Of a stretch of DNA of 12,876 bases, positions 9,705 to 12,876 are shown in pieces. The first letter of the stretch is position 1. Every line of letters starts with the position of its first letter. The translations under genes and the position numbers were made by a program. The stretch is from NCBI GenBank assembly GCA_002389265.1, contig DGOD01000260.1, positions 1-12,876 on the forward strand, in the 5' to 3' direction. This stretch comes from Gammaproteobacteria bacterium UBA4475. GTDB lineage: Bacteria > Pseudomonadota > Gammaproteobacteria > Pseudomonadales > Azotimanducaceae. The notes below the pieces were generated by a model. The model was not told the origin of the DNA, did not search any database, and was given only the letters and a program-made list of their open reading frames with translations.

Positions 9705-9718
9705 GTTATCTTGATAAC
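9705..9718. promoter_or_regulatory. Inverted repeat before the histidine kinase gene
   Basis: GTTATC-TT-GATAAC is a perfect 6+6 dyad around a 2-base centre, ending 27 bases before the kinase start and downstream of the candidate promoter. Its size and place suit an operator or a short leader hairpin. The protein that would bind it is unknown; the adjacent FixJ-type regulator is the obvious candidate by position only. Confidence 0.35.
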
Positions 9719-9745
9719 TAGCTTAAAGATCTCACGGTTAGAAGT

Positions 9746-11338
9746 ATGCCAATACCAATAATAAGATCAACTGAATCAACGCCAGAACTTGGAGAGAGTC
9801 ACGGTGAGAAACGTACCGCTGCGCCAAGAAACGCCGTTAGAACAATGCAAGGCACCACTGTCTTTTGTCTAGACACTCAATATCGCTACCTATTTTGTAA
9901 TGATGCGCATCGAGATGCTTCGCGAAAAAGCTGGGGCGCAGTGATTCACATGGGTTCGAGTATGTTGGCCATCATTCCCTCGCTAGAAGAGCGAAAGCTC
10001 GTGCAAGCCTTGTTGGATGAGGCTTTGGCAGGCAAGACCGTGGTGGCGGAAAATCGTTTTGGTGAGACAGATAATATTTGGGAAAGCGTCTGCTCGCCCA
10101 TGTTTAACGACGAAGGCAAAATCAGCGGAGTGAGTGTTACTTCTGCCGATGTGACAGAGCAACGGCGGTTAGAAGATGCCTTGCTGGAACGTGAACACAA
10201 GTACCAATATCTGTTTGATAATATGACAGACGGATTCGTGATATGCAAAATCATCTGTAATGAACAAGGTGTGCCTTGTAATTATAGAATTCTCGAAGCG
10301 AATAAGGCTTATGAGGCGCTAGCGGGTATTGCCTTTAATGACATCGTCGGTAAGACCGTCCTAGAGGTTGTTCCGGATATGGAGGAATCCTGGATAAAAC
10401 TATACGGTGAGGTTGCGCTCACTCATGAGTCTCGTTCATTCGAGGTCTACAACCATAGTACGAGGCGATATTATGAATCAACCGCGTTTTCCCTCCATAA
10501 CGGTCAGTTTGCTCGGGTGTTTAAAGATATAACAAATCAAAAACTCAGCGAAGCCGCGCTCAAGACGAGTGAAGAGCTGCAGCGATTCGGCGAGCATGCT
10601 CGTGAACGTGAAAAAGAGATGGCCCACGTGGATCGCCTAAATACCATGGGCGAAATGGCAACCGGCTTGGCGCATGAGTTGAACCAACCTTTGGCAGCGA
10701 TCACTACCTATGCCGGTGTCGCATTGAGAATCTTAAATGCTGAATCGGCGCAGCCGGAAAAACTGCGAGAGATTATAACGGAGACGCGTCAGCAGGCTCT
10801 CAGAGCCGGCGAGATTATTCGGCATTTGAGGCGCCTGGTGAGAAAGCAGACCGGTGGTCATGTAGAGACGGATATTAATCATCTCATTAGATCAGTGGTG
10901 AAATTATTGGCCGCAGATCTGCGGTTACAAGCTGTTGATCTGCGCCTGAAGCTATCAGAAAATTTACCCCGTTTGATGTTAGACGATGTCCAAATTGAGC
11001 AGGTGATTATCAATCTCTTGCGTAATGCGCTTGAGGTTACTGTTATGGATGTCGCCAACAAGCGGGAAGTAACGATTAGGAGCTACCTTTCTTCGAAGCG
11101 TTTCCTACGGGTCGAAGTAACAGATAATGGTTCCGGCATGGATTCAGAAGTCTCAAGTCGGATATTTGATGCTTTTTATTCCACCAAAGTTGAGCAAGGA
11201 ATGGGTCTGGGGTTGTCGATCAGTCGTTCTATTATTGAGGCGCACGGTGGCAATCTGTGGGCTAATTCTGAACCGGGCCAGGGATCAACCCTGTCCTTCA
11301 GTTTGCCTGTTTTGAAGCGTTTATTGGCGTGCGATTAG
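9746..11338 (+). CDS. Cytoplasmic PAS-PAS sensor histidine kinase (FixL/DctB-like class)
   Basis: This 530-residue sensor kinase should autophosphorylate and pass the phosphate to the response regulator encoded just downstream. Two PAS domains come first: about 36-140, ending SVTSADVTEQRR, and about 150-268, ending RVFKDITNQK. A helical linker follows (270-295), then the HisKA H-box GLAHELNQPLAA (307-318) with phospho-acceptor His310. The HATPase_c domain shows the N box around Asn427 (INLLRNALE), the G1 box DNGSG (460-464), the F box FDAFYSTK (474-481) and the G2 box GMGLGL (485-490). No membrane segment is present, so the signal is probably internal. I see no convincing heme-binding PAS signature as in true FixL, so oxygen sensing should not be assumed. 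The ATG at 9746 has only a weak AGAAG (9740-9744) ahead of it. The first 35 residues are low-similarity and polar, so a start further in cannot be excluded. Confidence 0.92.
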   Translation: MPIPIIRSTESTPELGESHGEKRTAAPRNAVRTMQGTTVFCLDTQYRYLFCNDAHRDASRKSWGAVIHMGSSMLAIIPSLEERKLVQALLDEALAGKTVVAENRFGETDNIWESVCSPMFNDEGKISGVSVTSADVTEQRRLEDALLEREHKYQYLFDNMTDGFVICKIICNEQGVPCNYRILEANKAYEALAGIAFNDIVGKTVLEVVPDMEESWIKLYGEVALTHESRSFEVYNHSTRRYYESTAFSLHNGQFARVFKDITNQKLSEAALKTSEELQRFGEHAREREKEMAHVDRLNTMGEMATGLAHELNQPLAAITTYAGVALRILNAESAQPEKLREIITETRQQALRAGEIIRHLRRLVRKQTGGHVETDINHLIRSVVKLLAADLRLQAVDLRLKLSENLPRLMLDDVQIEQVIINLLRNALEVTVMDVANKREVTIRSYLSSKRFLRVEVTDNGSGMDSEVSSRIFDAFYSTKVEQGMGLGLSISRSIIEAHGGNLWANSEPGQGSTLSFSLPVLKRLLACD

Positions 11339-11375
11339 TTCCAGTCGAATATCGAACAGACCGGTTGGCTTTCAT

Positions 11376-11387
11376 TGTTGATCAACA
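11376..11387. promoter_or_regulatory. Perfect 12-bp palindrome between kinase and regulator genes
   Basis: TGTTGATCAACA is fully self-complementary and sits in the 100-base gap between the two-component genes, 51 bases before the regulator start. It is flanked further out by a short inverted pair, ATATCG (11349-11354) and CGATAT (11395-11400), so the gap could also fold as RNA. It resembles the dyad before the kinase gene in its TGTT outer bases. An operator role is inference. Confidence 0.35.
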
Positions 11388-11438
11388 TCAGGGCCGATAT
11401 TTTTGTAAATTCATTTGATAGCGGGCAAAGAGAGAAAT

Positions 11439-12062
11439 ATGTACTTCGATTCTATAGTCTATATTGTTGACGATAACGAAGGTGTTCGACATTCCTTGAC
11501 GCTTCTAGTGGAATCAGCTGGGCTGGCCGCATTGGCTTGTGAGTCGGCGCAAGATTTTCTCGACCATTATGATCCAGCTCGCCCAGGTTGTCTGCTGCTT
11601 GATATTCGTATGCCACAGATGAGCGGGCTGGAGTTGCAAGCTAGGTTAGTCGAAGACGGCGTTCAGCTGCCGGTCATTATTATCACCGGTCATGCGGATG
11701 TTTTGCTCGCTGTTCGGGCGATGAAGGCCGGCGCACGCGACTTCTTTGAAAAGCCTTTTAATGATCAGTTATTGCTGGACAGTATTGCCTCAGCCATCGA
11801 GCTGAATGTCGAAGTCTTTTTAGAGCAGCGAGAAATAAGCGATTTTCTCGCCCGGGTCGAAAAACTATCGACTCGAGAGCGGGAGGTCATGGATTTGTTA
11901 GTGCAGGGTAAAGTGACAAAGGAAGTGGCTGCAACATTGGGGATCAGCTCGAAAACAGTGGACGCCCATCGAGGGAATATTCTTGGCAAGACTCAAATGC
12001 GGTCAGTGTACCAACTCATAATGAAGACGCTGAAGTGCAAGATCGATTCAGTCTCAACCTGA
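11439..12062 (+). CDS. FixJ-type response regulator (REC + LuxR-type HTH)
   Basis: This 207-residue transcription factor is the likely partner of the preceding kinase. The receiver domain (about 4-120) has the acidic pair Asp11/Asp12, phospho-acceptor Asp55 in LLLDIRMP, Thr83 in IIITGHA and Lys105 in FFEKPF, the full set for phosphorylation. A linker leads to a LuxR/FixJ-type helix-turn-helix (about 143-195): LSTREREVMDLLVQGK, then EVAATLGISSKTVDAHR. I chose the ATG at 11439, which begins MYFDSIVYIVDD and is preceded by a purine-rich AAAGAGAG (11427-11434) at good spacing. A TTG at 11415 would add eight residues that lack a ribosome site and do not belong to the domain. The 100-base gap from the kinase is long for tight coupling but fits one transcript. 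Targets are unknown; the dyads before this gene and before the kinase are candidate sites. The family resembles FixJ, TodT and StyR, and no specific orthology is claimed. Confidence 0.92.
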   Translation: MYFDSIVYIVDDNEGVRHSLTLLVESAGLAALACESAQDFLDHYDPARPGCLLLDIRMPQMSGLELQARLVEDGVQLPVIIITGHADVLLAVRAMKAGARDFFEKPFNDQLLLDSIASAIELNVEVFLEQREISDFLARVEKLSTREREVMDLLVQGKVTKEVAATLGISSKTVDAHRGNILGKTQMRSVYQLIMKTLKCKIDSVST

Positions 12063-12286
12063 GCAAAGGACGTGGGTAGTGATGGTTGTTCGACAGGCCG
12101 AAATGGCGTTGTATAGCTTATATTAAGGGTTCAGCCTAAGATTGAGTGTAAGACAGCTAGCTGAGTTCCCGCTTGGCGTCGCAAGGAATAGTAGAACTGC
12201 ATTCCAATAAGAAAAAAGCTATGGGTTTAGGTAATTGGATTATTGCCATCTACCTTCGGTATAAGGATAGTGCTTTGTAACTTATA

Positions 12287-12295
12287 TGTAATAAT
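12287..12295 (+). promoter_or_regulatory. Candidate extended -10 promoter for the cold-shock gene
   Basis: TGT followed by AATAAT gives an extended -10 element with five of six consensus bases. There is no good -35 at the normal distance. Transcription would start near 12302, leaving a leader of about 117 bases before the start codon, a length in line with the structured leaders of cold-shock mRNAs. Confidence 0.3.
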
Positions 12296-12315
12296 ATGTA
12301 AGTAACACATAGTAA

Positions 12316-12333
12316 TGTCAGTGGTGCGTGACA
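12316..12333. promoter_or_regulatory. TGTCA-N8-TGACA dyad in the cold-shock leader
   Basis: A perfect 5+5 inverted repeat with an 8-base centre lies about 85 bases before the cold-shock start and just after the candidate promoter. It overlaps a second small stem, GGTG (12323-12326) with CACC (12332-12335), so two exclusive folds are possible. It could be an operator or part of the leader RNA fold; the sequence cannot decide. Confidence 0.25.
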
Positions 12334-12418
12334 CCCCATTGAAGTGATCAAAATTTGGAAAGTCTGAATTGAGAGACACTTTGGTGGTGAGCGTCAGCCG
12401 TAATCGAGGGAGTTGGAT

Positions 12419-12643
12419 ATGTCGAATAGAGAAGAAGGTACTGTTAAGTGGTTCAATGATGCTAAGGGTTTTGGCTTTATTGAGCGTCCAGATGGAGAAG
12501 ATGTTTTTGTTCATTTCAGATCGATTCGAGGAGATGGATACAGAACACTTAAGCAAGGTTCGAGAGTTGAGTTCAATATGACTGAAACAGACAAGGGTTA
12601 TCAGGCAGAAGACGTTATTGAAGATGCCACCGAAACAGCTTAA
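12419..12643 (+). CDS. CspA-family cold-shock protein
   Basis: This 74-residue single cold-shock domain binds single-stranded RNA and DNA and, in the family, melts RNA structure to help translation and transcription at low temperature or under other stress. The RNP1 motif KGFGFI and the RNP2 motif VFVHF are intact, with the usual TVKWFND at the N-terminus and a typical [15 protein letters not shown] strand. The ATG at 12419 follows a strong ribosome site GAGGGAG (12406-12412) at a spacing of six. An in-frame TTG two codons earlier would leave too little room and is rejected. Length fits the family (about 65-75). The sequence has more arginines than E. coli CspA and an acidic C-terminal tail ([11 protein letters not shown]). 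Not every CspA paralogue is cold-induced, so the name is by family only. It is probably transcribed alone from its own leader. Confidence 0.95.
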   Translation: MSNREEGTVKWFNDAKGFGFIERPDGEDVFVHFRSIRGDGYRTLKQGSRVEFNMTETDKGYQAEDVIEDATETA

Positions 12644-12663
12644 ATAAACGAAGATAGTCTCGC

Positions 12664-12738
12664 CTGGCGTCGTTATGGAGTATCCTGAGAGGACCACTAC
12701 ACTGATAGTGCTCCGGTCAAGAAATGACGACGCCTAGG
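12664..12738. repeat. Long imperfect inverted repeat with inner hairpin
   Basis: The left arm 12664-12676 (CCTGGCGTCGTTAT without one A) pairs with the right arm 12724-12738 (ATGACGACGCCTAGG), giving about 13 pairs with one bulged A and one G-T pair. Inside it GGACCACTA (12691-12699) pairs with TAGTGCTCC (12706-12714), with one mismatch and a 6-base loop. A small TCCT-GAG-AGGA stem (12683-12693) is an alternative. It begins about 20 bases after the cold-shock stop. There is no T-run, so it is not a classic intrinsic terminator. It could be an mRNA 3' stabiliser, a small RNA or a dispersed palindromic repeat. Confidence 0.5.
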
Positions 12739-12752
12739 TGGCTGACTATTAT
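12724..12752 (+). promoter_or_regulatory. Possible outward promoter in the right arm of the inverted repeat
   Basis: ATGACG (12724-12729, four of six against TTGACA) and TATTAT (12747-12752, five of six against TATAAT) are exactly 17 bases apart. The -35 lies inside the right arm of the inverted repeat. It would drive transcription out of the window, where any target is unseen. Matches of this quality occur by chance in A+T-rich gaps. Confidence 0.25.
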
Positions 12753-12852
12753 AAGATGCATTGAGAGGGTCTGTTTAGCAAAGCAAAATTCAGAATAGGC
12801 TGTCGAGATTGGGGGCGTCATGGGGTTGTGCAATGCGACCACCAGTTTAGCG

Positions 12853-12876
12853 TCATTTACCCTTTCATTTACCCTT
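12853..12876. repeat. Two perfect tandem copies of a 12-bp unit, cut by the window end
   Basis: TCATTTACCCTT occurs twice back to back (12853-12864 and 12865-12876) and the second copy ends on the last base of the window, so the array may continue. The unit length is a multiple of three; in the + frame of the ATG at 12820 it encodes SFTL repeats, and on the - strand an open frame reads RVNE/RVND. Whether it is coding or intergenic cannot be told. Confidence 0.6.

Larger units (their letters stand above)
12063..12418. other. 356-base intergenic region and cold-shock leader
   Basis: No convincing protein gene is seen. The region contains a 10-bp palindrome CAGCTAGCTG (12154-12163), short stems CTTG/CAAG (12172-12185) and GGAAT/ATTCC (12185-12205), a 19-codon ORF (12221-12280), a candidate extended -10 (12287-12295) and a dyad (12316-12333). 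None of the stems is followed by a T-run, so no intrinsic terminator for the regulator gene can be named. The second half is A+T-rich, and a long untranslated leader is usual for cspA-family mRNAs. Confidence 0.5.

Noticed and set aside
9746..12062. Calling the pair FixL/FixJ outright
   Set aside because: The domain class matches, but no membrane anchor or heme-PAS signature is seen and no nitrogen-fixation genes are nearby, so only the class is given.
12339..12351. FNR/Anr-like box TTGA-N5-TCAA before the cold-shock gene
   Set aside because: Spacing and half-sites do not fit the TTGAT-N4-ATCAA consensus; the TTGATCAA in the palindrome at 11376-11387 also lacks the required spacer.
12227..12697. 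156-codon minus-strand frame opposite the cold-shock gene
   Set aside because: It covers the cold-shock gene and its leader on the other strand, has no recognisable domain and no ribosome site; it is a shadow of a clear gene.
12764..12800. Possible insertion-sequence end (GAGAGGGTCTGTTTAGC-like)
   Set aside because: It vaguely recalls transposon termini, but no partner repeat, target duplication or transposase is visible in the window.
12717..12875. Minus-strand open frame of 52 codons entering from the window end
   Set aside because: This length is expected by chance, it crosses the inverted repeat, and the peptide resembles no family I know. It could be re-examined with more sequence.
12820..12876. 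ATG-initiated + frame of 19 codons running off the window end
   Set aside because: Only a G-rich stretch precedes it and the peptide is too short and repetitive to judge.

Overview
The window looks like chromosomal DNA from a Gram-negative proteobacterium, probably gammaproteobacterial. That assignment is inference: it rests on the gene families, an ordinary cold-shock protein and moderate GC, with no rRNA or other marker to fix it. All convincing genes lie on the + strand. No tRNA, rRNA, CRISPR array or transposase gene is visible.

Region 1 (about 1-9588) is a two-gene operon. A tandem-domain universal stress protein (62-1114) overlaps by one base (TAATG) the start of a very large gene (1114-9588, 2824 aa). 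The large gene encodes a full-length cyclic beta-1,2-glucan synthase (NdvB/ChvB/Cgs type). It has an N-terminal helical region, a membrane-embedded GT84 glucosyltransferase with about six membrane segments, a middle cyclisation module and a C-terminal GH94-type phosphorylase module that controls chain length. The first 56 bases may hold the tail of a further upstream gene.

Region 2 (9589-12062) is a two-component system. A soluble PAS-PAS histidine kinase of the FixL/DctB-like class (9746-11338) is followed 100 bases later by a FixJ-type response regulator (11439-12062). A perfect or near-perfect DNA dyad sits just before each gene, which is consistent with autoregulation but not proof of it.

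Region 3 (12063-12876) has a 356-base leader with no convincing protein gene, then a CspA-family cold-shock protein (12419-12643). After it come an imperfect long inverted repeat with an inner hairpin, a possible outward promoter, and a 12-bp tandem repeat cut by the window edge.

The theme is stress and envelope adaptation: a nucleotide-binding-type stress protein translationally coupled to a periplasmic-glucan synthase, next to a cytoplasmic sensor pair and an RNA chaperone. The most distinctive point is the USP-glucan synthase coupling. No direct link between the two-component system and the glucan operon can be shown from sequence. I see no clearly new multi-gene system.
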